From NCBI GenBank assembly GCA_963924555.1, contig OZ004595.1, positions 3,906,001 to 3,970,000 on the forward strand: 64,000 nt of DNA. The letters run 5' to 3'. Of the stretch, positions 23,072 to 34,785 are shown one piece after another. A program made the translations under genes and the position numbers. Within the stretch, counting starts at the first letter, position 1. Every line of letters begins with the position of its first letter. This stretch comes from Crambe crambe. Lineage: Eukaryota; Porifera; Demospongiae; Poecilosclerida; Crambeidae. The notes under the pieces were generated by a model that saw only the letters and a list, made by a program, of their open reading frames with translations, ran no database searches and had not been told where the DNA came from.

Positions 23072-23311
23072 GAAGTTGATTCCTGGAGGAATATTCAATA
23101 AAAGTAATGATTGTTGGCTGATTGCAGTAGTCCAAATGATTAGTACCACCAATGTGTACCAGCTCTTAAGTGGTAAGTAATTGTTAAAATGATCTGTTTG
23201 AACTTACTGTCATAAAGGCAATGGACTGAATGAAATTCAGAACCAGTACTGCCTAATTCGTAAGGCAACACAACAAAGGGAAACAGTTGATGTCAATGTT
23301 GATACAGCAAA
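23072..23311 (+). pseudogene. USP-like (C19) Cys-box exons, copy 1
   Basis: The first exon reads KLIPGGIFNKSNDCWLIAVV then QMISTTNVYQLL and ends AAGTG|GTAAGT. The second continues LNEIQNQYCLIRKATQQRE. The N...N.CW(L)....Q pattern resembles the catalytic Cys box of ubiquitin-specific proteases (N.GN.C..N...Q). The copy 2 counterpart is followed by a QQDA motif, also typical of that family. Here the reading is cut by the adjacent inserted element at about 23.32 kb. Confidence 0.5.
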
Positions 23312-23324
23312 GGATCATCATGGT

Positions 23325-25499
23325 TCAGAGTGACCATTCCGAGAGAACCAGGAAGTTGTGATCCCTCGGAAATGAACTGGCATATTGAAAGAATGTTGAA
23401 AGAAATGCACATTTCCCAATTCCAACAAAGAAAGAAACATAATCACACCCAGTACACACATAGAGGGTTTGGATAACCTGGGGTCGATGGAGAAGTGGGA
23501 TTGCACTCAGGTCAGGGTCCCTATCTATAGCAAACAATAGAGCATCCATATCAAGAAGGGCAGGGTTTTCAACCAAGCTTTTGCTAATTTGGATCACTAT
23601 GTGTTTTCCAGGCATCGTTTTAGCAATTGGCAAGCCGACATGGTACACATCTGTGTCAGGACTATAAATGAGTACTTTGGAACCAGTACAGTGCACACAC
23701 CGTAACCAAAGTTGCATATCAGCTTCATCCATTGTTGTGTTTAATGATGGTCTTTCCATAGTCCCTTCCAACTGATTACAACTATATGTTGTACCTTTAA
23801 TGTTTGTGAAAAACTCTTGTTCAGGCTCTTTCATGTAACTGGGTATAATCTCCAATAATTCTCTTCCAAGGTAGGAAGTTAGATCTGCCTTGCATGTTCT
23901 GCATGCTAAAATTGTTCTCCACCTTTTGGGGATTGTAGTATCCGAGTGAAAAACCACACACTCGTGATCTGCCAATTCAGCAGTAACTGCTGCATCTTGA
24001 CGACCCTGTTCAATTTCTTTAGGTGTCTCAGGCAAACTACCTTGGTTATCAAAAACTACGTGTACTTCCCTTGAACCATGGTTGAAGTGTGATTTTATAT
24101 ACCTCACACATAACATTTTGGCATATTCTTTCATTTTTTGAATTGAAGGGAAAGGAGTCATCTGTATCATGAACATTCCTTCAAGAATGACGGAAGTTGG
24201 AGTCCATTGAAGAGAAGTAAGCAATATGTCTTTGTACCTGTTTGTCAGATATTTCGTGGTTAAATGTTTAGCAGATTTGTAAGGGAGCCCATCTTTACCT
24301 ACAAGAGCCCGGGGAACACTTGAGATAGATTGAAATGGGTTTTGACCGGGGGTTGGTGTTGCCCATGCTAGATGGCGCTTTAAAAAGCGTTGTGTGATTT
24401 TTCTTTCTTTTTCTACACTTTTAATTCTGTTTCTTTGAGTCTGTGTGATACTAAATGTCAACAATCGCTTTTTCCGGACCGGTGCTGTTGTGCTTGCTTC
24501 TTTCAATGTTCTGTACTTCACATGTGCTTCAAATGCCTCTTGACCAATTTTTCTAAAATGGAGAAGGTCATTTGACTGGTCTGGGGTAGCTTGTTTGTGG
24601 TCTATGAGAGTGCAGAGTGTGTGTTCCTGATCACTATCAACCATCCCATGTGAGCTCAGAGCATGTACCATAGCTTTGGTATTCTCTTCGACAATCTTGT
24701 CTCTGGTGGTAGGGGTGTAGCAGGTTGTCCTGTTTTGTTTTGGAAGAATTTGGGATTTCAAATTATTAATGCATGCAGATCGAAAAGGAAGGTAGTTTGA
24801 TAAGTGGGTCATCTTTTCCCTGTTTGGTCGAACAACTGCCAGCTTACAATCCTTATTAATTTTCATCTCATGGCACTCATCTAAGGCTACTCCGCACCAA
24901 TCAGAAGGTGACAGGCGAACGGCAAATGCCCCCCTTTTCAATTGTAATTTTAAGCAGTCTGGAAGTCTACATAAATCAAACAAGTGCCGAGGGAGTAGCC
25001 TTTGATATGTGCCATGATCAAATGCAGTGTAGAGTGGAACCATATGCTTTAGGCTAGCTACACGCATCTCCCAGTTTCTGTATCTGATAGATATATACAG
25101 AGATAGATAGGGTAAGCAATCTTCAAATAAAAAGCCATGCCAAAATTTGTATGTATCATGTTTTTTTACAAGTGTTTCAAGGTGCTTCAAAAATTTGCTA
25201 TAAAGTGTAGGTAGTTTATTGGCAACGAAAGAACTTGCCATTAATCGGAACTCTTCCAGATCCACTTCGTTTTTTATTTGTTTGAACTTGTCTAGTAGGT
25301 TGCAAAGACTGGCTTGAAATTCATCAATACTCTCGCCATAGAACTGTAAGAAGTACTCATACACTGATTCAAAACACTCTAAAAGAAATAGGTGTGTTCT
25401 TCTAAAATTAGATGACGTTTTTAGAGACTTAAGAGTCTCTGACCTGAAACCGGCTTTTTTAGCCAAGTTAACCAACCCTGCATCATAGTATGGTTTCAT
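23325..25499 (-). pseudogene. C-terminal half: DUF6589-like region and PIN/XPG-like nuclease domain
   Basis: Continues the protein started at 27795 in the +1 frame, from MKPYYDAGLVNLAKKAGF at about 25499. The frame is open for ~725 residues. The middle part is Lys/Arg-rich (APVRKKRLLTFSITQTQRNR). The C-terminal ~150 residues contain HVVFDN, NTTMDEADMQLWL, KVLIYSPDTDVYHVGLPIA and CTGCDYVSFFVGIGK. These are the spaced acidic motifs and TGCD...F.GIGK box of FEN1/XPG-like PIN nucleases found in repetitive invertebrate gene families. The end (FPRDHNFLVLSEWSL) does not resemble the family's usual continuation, so the protein may be truncated at the element border. The frame remains open upstream to 25610, but that part only overlaps the other frame. 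Confidence 0.65.
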
Positions 25500-27795
25500 A
25501 GTTGTATAGTGTATGCCAGTCTCCAGGGATAGGAATGAGCCAATTAACATTATCCCCATATTCAATGCGAATTGCCTGAAGTACATCATATATTTTGGCA
25601 TCACCAACAACTAATACCCACTTTTGATCAAGTTCAGTAATGAATGTTTTGTGTATTTGTCCTATGATGTGTAGCAAAGTGGCTTTGGAATCAGCCTTTT
25701 CACTAAGAACATCAACATACACTACATTTGAACATTCTGCTTCAGTGGATTGCTTTTGCAGGCAGTGGATAAATGATGGTATTGCTGGGAGAGGGGTTGT
25801 ACTATCATCCCCAAGCTTATTGAAGTGTTTCAATAGCATAGCAAAGTGAATATCTCGTTTTAGTTTGTCCAAAGTAGCACTCTCAGTTCCAGTAATTAAG
25901 AAATCATTGATGTTGGGAATTGTGTCACTCTGCTGGTACAATAGATTATCTATACCAATTCCATTTTCTAGATCAGACTCCATAACATGGGTATGAGGTG
26001 AACTTTGCTCAGTCAAAGTACGCTTTCTCCTTTTGTGCCTGTGTACCACTACTGGTGAACTTTCAGTTTGCTGACTAGCAGAATTGCTTACCCTTTCTTC
26101 AGCACTAAGCATGCCTGTTATTGGCATGGGCTGTGTACATTGGGTGGATGTACCATGCCAACTCCTTGTATCATCCATGCAAGAAACTATACCATGAGGT
26201 AACTGAATGTCAATGTTATCAATAGATATAACTGATAGCATGCCTGGAACAAGGTGGATTTTTATGCCATCTCTGAGTCTCTTTTGGACCACCAAGGTTG
26301 ACAGTCGATTGCATGTATCTAAACTTGCCACGGCTCCAATCCTGTTCATTATCTTGACCAATTCCAAACTTCCCTTGTGACATAAGATTGTCTCGGTTAA
26401 TAATACATGCATAGGTGCACTACATATGCTGTTAGTGTTAAAGAGTAGAACACATAATGCATAAAATTGTCGGATGGTTCGTATGTCCATGCCTTCTTCA
26501 GTGGTAATGTGCTTCTTTCTTCGTTCATTGACTGTGCAGGTTAACTGCTTGAGAAACTGAATAAGTATGGGGTCGGTATTTTTTAATATATTTGAAATAC
26601 TCATTTTGGTATAATTTTCTGGCTCCCTGAATTCTTGTACAAGTTTTCTAGATTGTTCATGTAATTTGGTATTTAAATACAGTGCTACTATTTCAATGTC
26701 CTGTTTTGTTGGTACATTGTGTTCAACAGTATTAACTATTGTAGTACAGTCAGGCTCATGTTTATTTGCTGTCTTCTGTTGTCCAAGAGCATGAGATAAA
26801 GCACTTGAGAGGTCACAATTTTTATGATAAATCATTGTTCCAATTCTTTTGTGTTTACACTCCATCACTATATCTTCCCCCAGGTAATGATGAAGTATAG
26901 ATATGAACCAGAGTGTGGATGGAATATCACTAGTGGTTAAGTTCAGGTAAGGATAGAGGGATGTTTTCAAAGCAGCTGATTCAAAGAAACTCCTGTAAAT
27001 TGTGGGTAAAAGCATGGCTTCATTTCTGGTAAGTTTTTTGGCAATGTTTTGTGCAGTGTAGCAAAAGATTAAATCATAGTATTCTTCTCTGCTTATATTA
27101 GCCTTTGAATTAATGGTATCTATTTGAGAGGAAATGGTGGCCATTACTGTTTCAAGGTTAATTCCTGCTGTACTATGAATTTCCTGTATAATGGACTTAG
27201 TGTGGTGAAAGTGGGTTATGATGCTATTGAAGAACTGGTAGCATCGATTACATATTATACTAGATTCCACTAGGGTGCACGATTCACTGCTCATATTTTT
27301 AAGATAAGAATTAATGATGTCAGGTGAAGGGCAGTGTCGGAAGTATTCCTCTCCCCGTCTAGGCTTACTATTACATGAATGGCATGGATGAGGAGCATGC
27401 AGAGCAGTGTACACTGTCATGTAGTGTTTTCGGCATAGTGGAACACTATCATCTCCTCCCTTTGAGATTTTAGTACCTAAAATTTTCTCCATGTCAGCGA
27501 GGGTTGCCATATTGGTGTGCCTATGGACCTCTAATATACAGTTTGTCACTCCGCAATATGCATTAACATGAGTCTTAGGTTTCCATCTCGGATGATAATT
27601 TTCATTCCCGACATTTCTAGATGCTTGCTTGTAGCACGCATGGCAGATGCAAGCAGTAGTGCTCAAAGTTTGATCCTCAATTTCACTGATAAAATTATAT
27701 ACTTTTTGGTCCATTGTTAGTGGGTGGGTATACCTATTGCTCTCTCTTTGACATAGAGAGCAAGCACTGCATTTGCCCTTGTGTGTGTTGGCCAT
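25483..27795 (-). pseudogene. N-terminal half: Cys-rich, DUF6589-like protein
   Basis: Starts at an ATG in AATAATGGCC; 770 residues. Cys/His pairs in the first ~200 residues (KCSACSLCQRE, CICHACYKQ, CGVTNC, PCHSCNSKPRRGEEYFRHC, CNRCYQFF) suggest several zinc-binding knuckles. The centre is neutral. The end, VLVVGDAKIYD ... LIPIPGDWHTLYNYE, matches the DUF6589 signature (GD.k.y...i....PGDWH.L.N). In that family the chain continues MK.Y.DAGL..L, and exactly this follows in the +1 frame, so a one-nucleotide shift near 25500 ends the frame early. It may be one mutation in an otherwise intact ~1,490-residue gene, or an assembly error. Function is unknown; repeated, transposon-like distribution is inferred. 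Confidence 0.65.
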
Positions 27796-28586
27796 TATTT
27801 ATTGAATTACTATTTTTTCTTATCTTTGAGTTATAGGTGTTGAGGAGAGGTGGAAGGATGAACGAACACCTATTTTTGTTCTCCTATTGAATAAAAGATT
27901 GATCCTTATTATGGCAGTGGATTTATTTTTTTGTACTCACTTGCAGCGAACTTGTGTAGCTAGCACCTTCACTGCCTATGGTAATTTGATGTTCAACTTT
28001 GTACCATCAATTATGCACTGTATAATAACACAACAGTTATTTTTTAAATATGTATTAATGCTGTAGCTATTGCTCTATCTTCATTACCTGTCTTGTGCCG
28101 TAATTGTTTGCTTACAGCAAATGGCCCACAGATGAAGTTGGTGACTTCAAAAGTAGTAGTAGTTGTTGAATGAGCTCTAGCTAACTGGTACTTCAATTAT
28201 TTCCTACTAAATTTCATGGATGGTTGCAGGGAGGGTTGACCACTTAACATTCCAGGTAACAAGCTGCAGCTGCAAACCAACAACGAGTGACAGCTGCATA
28301 AAGCTGCCCGCGCCATTGCTAATTTTTGCTAATTTTAATCTCGCGGTGATGTCATAAAAAAATTAATTTGTATTACAGATATAGCACTTCCGGTACGTTG
28401 GCGATTAGACTGCGTAGGAGTATTGATATTGAGACAACTGATAGGATAGCCATTCATTACCACTTACACGCCTTAATTGTATGTTGTCAGAATTGTGCTG
28501 AAACCTTAATTTAAATAATGCATACATGCATGCCATAATAATTATTATCATTTAATGGAGAGAATAATCTAACCTATAGGTCCATC

Positions 28587-28890
28587 ATGGAAGTACAGTG
28601 TCACATGGACATTGTGAAAGCATGCATGCTTACTATAATAAAGACCATGCTCTTCAAGTTTAAATTTTCATGCTCAGACACTACTTATGTCCTCCATCCA
28701 AATGATGTTCTGCTCCATTTTGATGACAACCAAGTGTATCAAGTTGATATGGATACTATTGATTCTCCTTACATCCAAGTATACTTAACTAAGTTACTTT
28801 CATAACTTAGTGACCCATTGAAAAAATTAGAGAAATGTGGTTATTGTTCTCAACACAAGCTCTCAAATACAAGTAAGTATAACAGTCATG
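28587..28890 (+). pseudogene. USP-like C-terminal exons, copy 1
   Basis: HPNDVLLHFDDNQVYQVDMD with TIDSPYIQ matches copy 2 (QNDILVHFNDDLVCQVDMDT) and resembles the W.hFdD..V..V terminal segment of ubiquitin-specific proteases. A following exon (about 28828-28870) reads RNVVIVLNTSSQIQ, equivalent to the a.vLfY end. A clear GHY catalytic His was not found in either copy. It resumes copy 1 after the inserted element. Confidence 0.45.
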
Positions 28891-29155
28891 TGGTATGTAC
28901 ATGACGTTAACATAAAGAAACTGATATCATACAGGTACATGCTTTGGAACTGGATGACAGGTTTAGCCAAAATCGAGCGAGGTATAGAGTAGCTATTATA
29001 ATTATACAATCGAATGAAGCAGTACAAATGCATTTTTTCATGGCACAGGTATATAGATTCGAATTACCATCAGATAAATTCAAGGTAAGCTACTATTGCT
29101 ATTATATTATACTAGTTCCAATTCATGAGTGTAAGCATGCATGCATACATTATAG

Positions 29156-29627
29156 ATCGGCAATGAAACTGGGTTATCGAAATCACTAAAATCTACTCTG
29201 TGGTGTCTCGACGCAAATCAATGGCTAAACGATGCAGTAACTACATATTTGTATTATAGTGTGAAAATTTTTACAGGGGCAAATTTATTGTAATGTTGCA
29301 AAGATTGAAGTGCCCTTATTCTCATGTATTAGCTAGCTATAATCATCATGAAATCCATAAAAAATGCCCCATGAAAATTATGCACTAGCATGGTATAGCT
29401 ACTCTACCAATGAATAAATTTATGGTAGCTAGCTACTATTGATCTTACTATTTCATGCAGATTGTTAATGAGTACTTTGCCTTGATAGCCAGAAACTATC
29501 CTAATGTACATAAGTTAAAAGATAGCTACTGCATATAATATACATGTACAGATTGCAGTTGCAAACTCCTACTTTTCTACATCACTAACCTATAAAGGGT
29601 ATGATCAAGCAAGAAAGTATTGCTGTG
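29156..29627 (+). pseudogene. Ulp1/SENP-like protease, N-terminal exons, copy 1
   Basis: Exon at 29156 (after CATTATAG) reads IGNETGLSKSLKSTLWCLDA then NQWLNDAVTTYLYY. The L....WLND.V..Yl motif is typical of the start of Ulp1/C48 peptidase domains. The next exons are IVNEYFALIARNYPNVHK (29461-29514) and IAVANSYFSTSLTYKGYDQA (about 29551-29627), both paralleled in copy 2. Copy 1 then ends, so the His-Trp, Asp and Cys exons are absent. SUMO/ubiquitin-like deconjugation is the family activity; this copy cannot encode it. Confidence 0.55.
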
Positions 29628-29640
29628 ATGTAAGGATAAT

Positions 29641-30149
29641 GTAGATGGCTATAATATTAATAGCCAGTCAGCTAGTCATGCATGTCTATGAATTCTGTCT
29701 GAAAATAAGAAAATTTTCTTCGTGGGCAGTGCACGAGAGCATTATGACCATGCCCACGCATTTTGGCTACAGACTGGAGCGACTACAGGATCGACCTAAA
29801 GGCACCAGGTGTTCAGAAGAACTTCTGCTGTTTCTCTACAACAAAAAGACCAATTCGCTATGGCTATACAACCAAGGACTTACTAAAACTCGTGAAGAAT
29901 TCTGAGGCCGATCTATTTATAATCCAGCCGAGCCTAAAATCTAGACTACTCGATAGCTTTACTATCTAGACGATAGGCAGCTCCGATACTATCTGCTGCT
30001 AGGCTAGCAAAGCGTAGCAAAACTCGAATTTAGTGGCAGCTCAATGGCTCAACGCCTCTTCTTTCTAAGGCCTGGCCAGGCCATGTGCTAGTGCGTGATC
30101 GTAGCACCGATTCATCATGGTGACGTATGCGATGGGAATGCGTTTCCTT
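29641..30149. other. No supported gene
   Basis: Contains an open stretch without an ATG (29763-29969) that has no recognised motif and lies just past the end of copy 1. No repeats were detected by eye. Confidence 0.35.
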
Positions 30150-31271
30150 GGACAGACCATAGATATAAGAGGTTTACGGGATTGGAAACGGATCACGTGC
30201 TCTCGTTAGCAACTAACAACCGAGGCGCGTTGACAGCTGAATGACATAGCACTTTTGTCAAAGTTGCTGTTCTGACAATATCCGTGAGGTAAGACTTATG
30301 CCAATGATACTATAATACACTAGGGCATAGATTTACTGTATGAAATAAATTTTAGCTCAGATTTTCAAGTTTAATCCTACAAATACTACTGTAGTGGTTA
30401 ATGGGACTATAATCCCTCTCACGCTTGATAGAATCAATTGCTGTTGCCCATTTTCTGATCAAAAGGCATGTAAACTTTAGCTACATGGAATAGTAATGTT
30501 AGTTTTTGTATTGGCTGACATATATTGTCTCTAGCATTTGCAAGTGGTGTTAAAACTGTAATCCCTCTCCCAAGAAATTGATTAACAATATTGCAACTGT
30601 ATTAGTTGTTTCAGGGAAAGGATAGAACAGTAAATGGAATTGGTGCATTCGTTTTCTATACAATAGTCATCCTATGGAGATGGCAAGCTTACTATATTTC
30701 CCCCCTAATATCCATAGGGTCCACAGGACAGCTGACTGAGCCGAATTCTTGAGGTGGATGGTATCAAAATCCAACAGCCAAAAGCTGGAAGTATTGCAAT
30801 AATGCTGATGAGGGAGAACTGAGCAGAAACTGGCGGATAACTTTGGGGCAAAATTATCTAGCTATAATAATGATGAATTTATGTCTGATTTTAATACCAA
30901 AAGTCATTCTGGCCTTTCTTTCAAATCAATTACATAAAATTAATGTATAATGAGCAATGATAGGTACTCATAGTTATAATTACAAGGAAAAAAGTTATGA
31001 ATAATTAATAACTTCCTTCCTCAGACTCTCCAACTTCAACTCTCTGACTCTTCACTTCTTCAATACCTTCCCCTTAGCTTACTTGTACTATTCTGTGAGC
31101 TGTAGGGGCAGAATATCACTTTAACTGCCTTGAAAAGAGTGAATATTGATCTCCTTTCACGGCCATTAAATAATTAATGCTGCATGCGCGTGCGCATCTG
31201 TCAACGCGCCTCGGTTGTGCAGTTCATTGGGCGTTTCCAATCCCGTAAAACCTCATATCTATGGACAGACC
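30150..31271. mobile_element. Mutator-like non-autonomous element with perfect 9 bp TSD
   Basis: GGACAGACC lies at 30150-30158 and 31263-31271. Between them the element begins ATAGATATAAGAGGTTTACG then GGATTGGAAACG, and the reverse complement of its right end is ATAGATATGAGGTTTTACGG then GATTGGAAACG. CAACCGAGGCGCGTTGACAG is mirrored further in. The length between repeats is 1,104 bp. The 9 bp duplication is typical of Mutator-like transposases; none is encoded. The right half (30767-31262) reappears inverted and almost unchanged at the window's right edge. Confidence 0.8.
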
Positions 31272-31302
31272 CACGCTATGGGGTTTCTATGGTTGTGCGA
31301 TA

Positions 31303-31363
31303 TTTTCGGGTACCAGGCCCTCCACAATTATAATTAAAAAGGAGGGCCTGGGGACGAGGCTAT
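31303..31363. repeat. TAGCCTCGTCCCCAGGCC-type terminal hairpin
   Basis: ACCAGGCCCTCC ... GGAGGGCCTGGGGACGAGGC is a hairpin matching the termini of the hAT-like element at 62812-63548. It is a solo end or a minimal relative. Confidence 0.6.
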
Positions 31364-31379
31364 GCCCATAGCACTTAGA

Positions 31380-31660
31380 ATAAAAAGCTAGAGCTTATTG
31401 CTTTCTACAGCATTTTGTCATAGAGGCGCTAAGTGGATTTTAGGCGCTTGGCTTTCTAAGTGTTTGTGATAAGCATTATACAGCCTCCTGTTTATGCAGC
31501 TGCCACAACCACTGCAATATCTTAGCCCAATAAGTCAAAGTTGTACTTTCACCAACTGCTTCGCTCGCTCGTCGATTGAATATGTTACACGAATATACCC
31601 TAGTTATTATCGCGAATCTCAATTTGCATCACAAGAGTGTGGCTCGCTCGTCTATATTAA
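31380..31660 (+). repeat. End module bordering minisatellite array 3
   Basis: CATTTTGTCATAGAGGCGCT, AAGTGGATTTTAGGCGCTTG, GCTTTCTAAGTGTTTGTG and ATACAGCCTCCTGT are followed by a CTTCGCTCGCTCGTCGATTG block. The 43 bp array begins directly after. The same blocks are found near 59.6 kb (inverted) and 60.5 kb without an array. Confidence 0.7.
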
Positions 31661-34600
31661 TAAATGCATGGCTCGCTATATATAGTCTATAATAATAACT
31701 GCGTGCAAGAATGGCTCACTATATGGAGTCTATAATAATAACTGCATGCCAGAATGGCTCGCTATATAGAGTATACATATAACTGCGTGCCAGAATGGCT
31801 CACTTTATGGAGTCTATGATAACTGCATGCCAAAATGGCTCGCTATATAAAGTAAAGTCTATAATGGCTCGCTATATAGAGTCTATAATAATAACTGCGT
31901 GCCAGAATGGCTCGCTATATTGAGTCTATAATAATAACTGCGTGCCATAATGGCTCACTATATGGAGTCTATACTAATAACTGCATGCAAAAATGGCTCG
32001 CTATAATTATAGAGTATACATATAACTGAATGCCAGGATGGCTCACTTATGGAGTCCATGATAATAACTGCATGCCAAAATTGCTCACTATTATTATAGA
32101 GTCTATAATGATAACTGCGTGCCAGAGTCTATAATAACTGCATGCCAGAATGGTTCACTATATATAGAGTCTATTATAATAATTGCGTGTCAGAATGGCT
32201 CGCTATATAATCTAGAGTCTATAATAATAACTGCATGCCAGAATGGCTCGCTAAATTGAGTCTATAATAATAACTGCATGCCAAAATGGCTCGTTATATA
32301 AAGTCTATAATAATTGCTGCGTGCCAGAATGGCTATAGAGAATTAATAACTGCGTGACAGAATGGCTCGCTATATAAAGTCAATAATAACTGCGTGCCAG
32401 AATGGTTCGCTATATATTGAGTCTATAATAATAATTGCGTGCCAGAATGGCTCACTATATAGAGTCAACATATAATTGCATCCCAGAACGGCTTGCTATA
32501 TAGAATCTGCATATAAGTGCATGCCAGGATGGCTCGCTATTATAATCTACATATAACTGCGTGCCAGAATAGCTCGCTATTATTATAGAGTCTATAATGA
32601 TAACTGCGTGCCAGAATGGCTCGCTATATAATAACTTCGTGCCAGATTCTATAATAATAGCCATGCATGCCAGAATAGTTCACTATAATATTATATAATA
32701 ACTGTATGCCAAAATGGATAATAACTGCGTGCTAGAATGGCTCGCTAAATAGAATCTATACGTGCCAGAATGGCTCGCTAGATAATATAGAGTCTATAAT
32801 AACTGCGTGCCAGAATGGCTCGCTAGATCGAGTCTATAACTGCATGCCAAAATGGCTCGTTATATAAAGTCTGTAATAATAACTGCGTGCCAGAATGGCT
32901 ATAGAGAGTCTATAATTATTAATAACTGCGTGACAGAATGGCTCGCTATATAGAAGCTATAATAATAACTGCATGCCAGAATGGCTCGCTATAATATTGA
33001 GTCTATAATAATAATTGTGTGCCAGAATGGCTCACTGTATAAAGACATATAATTGCACGCCAGAACGGCTCGCTATATAGAGTCTGCATATAAGTGCATG
33101 CCAGGATGGTAATCTAGCGTGCCAGAATGGCTCGCTAGATAATATAGAGTCTATAATAATAACTGCGTGCCAGAATGGCTCGCTAGATCGAGTCTATAAC
33201 TGCATGCCAAAATGGCTCGTTATATAAAGTCTGTAATTATAACTGCGTGCCAGAATGGCTATAGAGAGTCTATAATTATTAATAGCTGCGTGACAGAATG
33301 GCTCGCTATATAGAAGCTATAATAATAACTGCGTGCCAGAATGGCTCGCTATAATATTGAGTCTATAATAATAATTGTGTGCCAGAATGGCTCACTGGAC
33401 ATATAATTGCACGCCAGAACGGCTCGCTATATAGAGTCTGCATATAAGTGCATGCCAGGATGGTAATCTACATATAACTGCGTGCCAGAATGGCTCGCTA
33501 TATAGAGTCTGTAATAATAACTGCGAGCCAGAATTGCTCGCTATATAGAGTCTATAATAACTGAATACCAGAATGGCTCGCTATATAATCTATTCAGGCT
33601 CGCTATATTGAGTCTATAATAATAACTGTGTGCCAAAATGGCTCGTTGTATAGAGTCTACATATAACTGCATGCCAGAATGGCTCGCTATATAGAGTCTA
33701 CATATAACTGCATGCCAGAATGGCTCATTCCATGATAATAACTGCGTGCCAGAATGGCTCACAGCTCCCTCCAGCTGTGGACAAGCTTGCAGACAAGCAC
33801 CATCACCATCATCAATTGATTTGATCAACTCTGAGTCAGGACTTGTTTCTGAGTAGTAACCATTTCATCTACCACAACAGACCTTCTTCTCATCACACTG
33901 ATATTCACTTATTAGGCCCTTTGGGGCCACTTCAAAATTAATAATGAATTTAAAATATAAAAAAACAACTGCGTGCCAGAATAGCTTGCTATTATAGTCT
34001 ACATATAACTGCATGCCAGAATGGCTCACTATATAGAGTCTACATATAATTGCATGCCAGAATGGCTCACTCTATACGTGCCAGAATGGCTCACTTTATG
34101 GAGTCCATGATAACTGCATGTCAAAATGGCTCGCTATAAAGTATATAATAATAACTGCACGCGTACCAGAATGGCTCGCTATAATTATAGGGTCTATAAT
34201 AATAACTGCGTGCCAGAATTCCTCGCTATATAGAGTCCATAATAATAACTGCGTGCCATAATGGCTCACTTTATGGAGTCCATGATAATAATTGCATGCC
34301 AGAATGGCTCACTCTATAGAGTCTCTATTAATAACTGTGTGGCTCACTCTATAGAGTCTATAATAATAACTGCATGTCAGAATGGCTCACTCTATAATAA
34401 TAACTACATGCCAGAATGGCTCACTATAATTATAGAGTCTATTATTAATAACTGCATGCCAGAATGGCTCACTATTATAGTTAATAACTATGCCAGAATG
34501 GCTCACTATTATAGTTAATAACTGCATGCCAGAATGGTTCGCTATTATAGTGTCTATATTAATAACTGCATGCCAGAATGGCTCGCTATCATAGCTAGCT

Positions 34601-34785
34601 AGAATCTATAATAATAACTGCATGCCAGAATGGCTCAATATTATTATAGAATCTATAATTATAACTGCATGCCTGTATTGCTCACTGTATTATAGAATCA
34701 TAACTGAATGCTAGCTATAACTACTTTAAACTAAAGCCCACAATGATAACTGCATGTATGCCAAAATGACATAATCGCGCACTTG
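31660..34785 (+). repeat. 43 bp minisatellite array 3 (largest)
   Basis: About 70 units of ATAATAACTGCRTGCCAGA, ATGGCTCGCTATATAGAGTC and TATA in the plus orientation. It is less homogeneous than array 1, with shortened units (GTGCCAGAATGGCTATAGAG) and a duplicated ~300 bp block (about 32740-33110 and 33120-33480). It is interrupted at 33765-33965 by a retrotransposon tail. Its right border (ACTGAATGCTAGCTATAACT ... AATCGCGCACTTGCAG) is shared with the array ending near 53.6 kb. Confidence 0.95.
33765..33965 (+). mobile_element. Severely 5'-truncated non-LTR retrotransposon tail in the array
   Basis: AGCTGTGGACAAGCTTGCAG and ATCAATTGATTTGATCAACT match the end of the LINE at 34786-35872. Here the sequence continues past CTGAGTAGTAA into a 3' region ending in AAAATATAAAAAAAC. 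That gives the true 3' end of this family. Insertion into an array unit is evident on both sides. Confidence 0.75.

Larger units (their letters stand above)
23320..28480 (-). mobile_element. Inserted element with DUF6589-like / PIN-nuclease genes
   Basis: It separates the USP-like Cys-box exons from the USP-like C-terminal exon of copy 1; in copy 2 the same exons are only ~0.4 kb apart. Two long minus-strand frames fill most of it. The left boundary lies at about 23.31-23.33 kb by loss of homology to copy 2. The right boundary lies between 27.8 and 28.56 kb. No TIR or target duplication was identified, so insertion is inferred from interrupted homology. Confidence 0.6.
22020..29640 (+). mobile_element. 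Integrase/USP/Ulp1 element, copy 1 (interrupted)
   Basis: Ordered homology to copy 2 (41.2-50 kb): integrase zinc-binding and core segments, USP-like Cys-box exons, then, after an inserted ~5 kb element, the USP-like end and the first Ulp1-like exons. Homology stops near 29640, before the exon that in copy 2 carries the protease His. All coding segments are in the plus orientation and broken by stops or frameshifts. Element ends were not located. Confidence 0.7.

Noticed and set aside
34261-34518. 85-residue open frame on the plus strand
   Set aside because: Also pure minisatellite sequence, as are similar frames at 31.5, 32.5, 33.6 and 51.1 kb.
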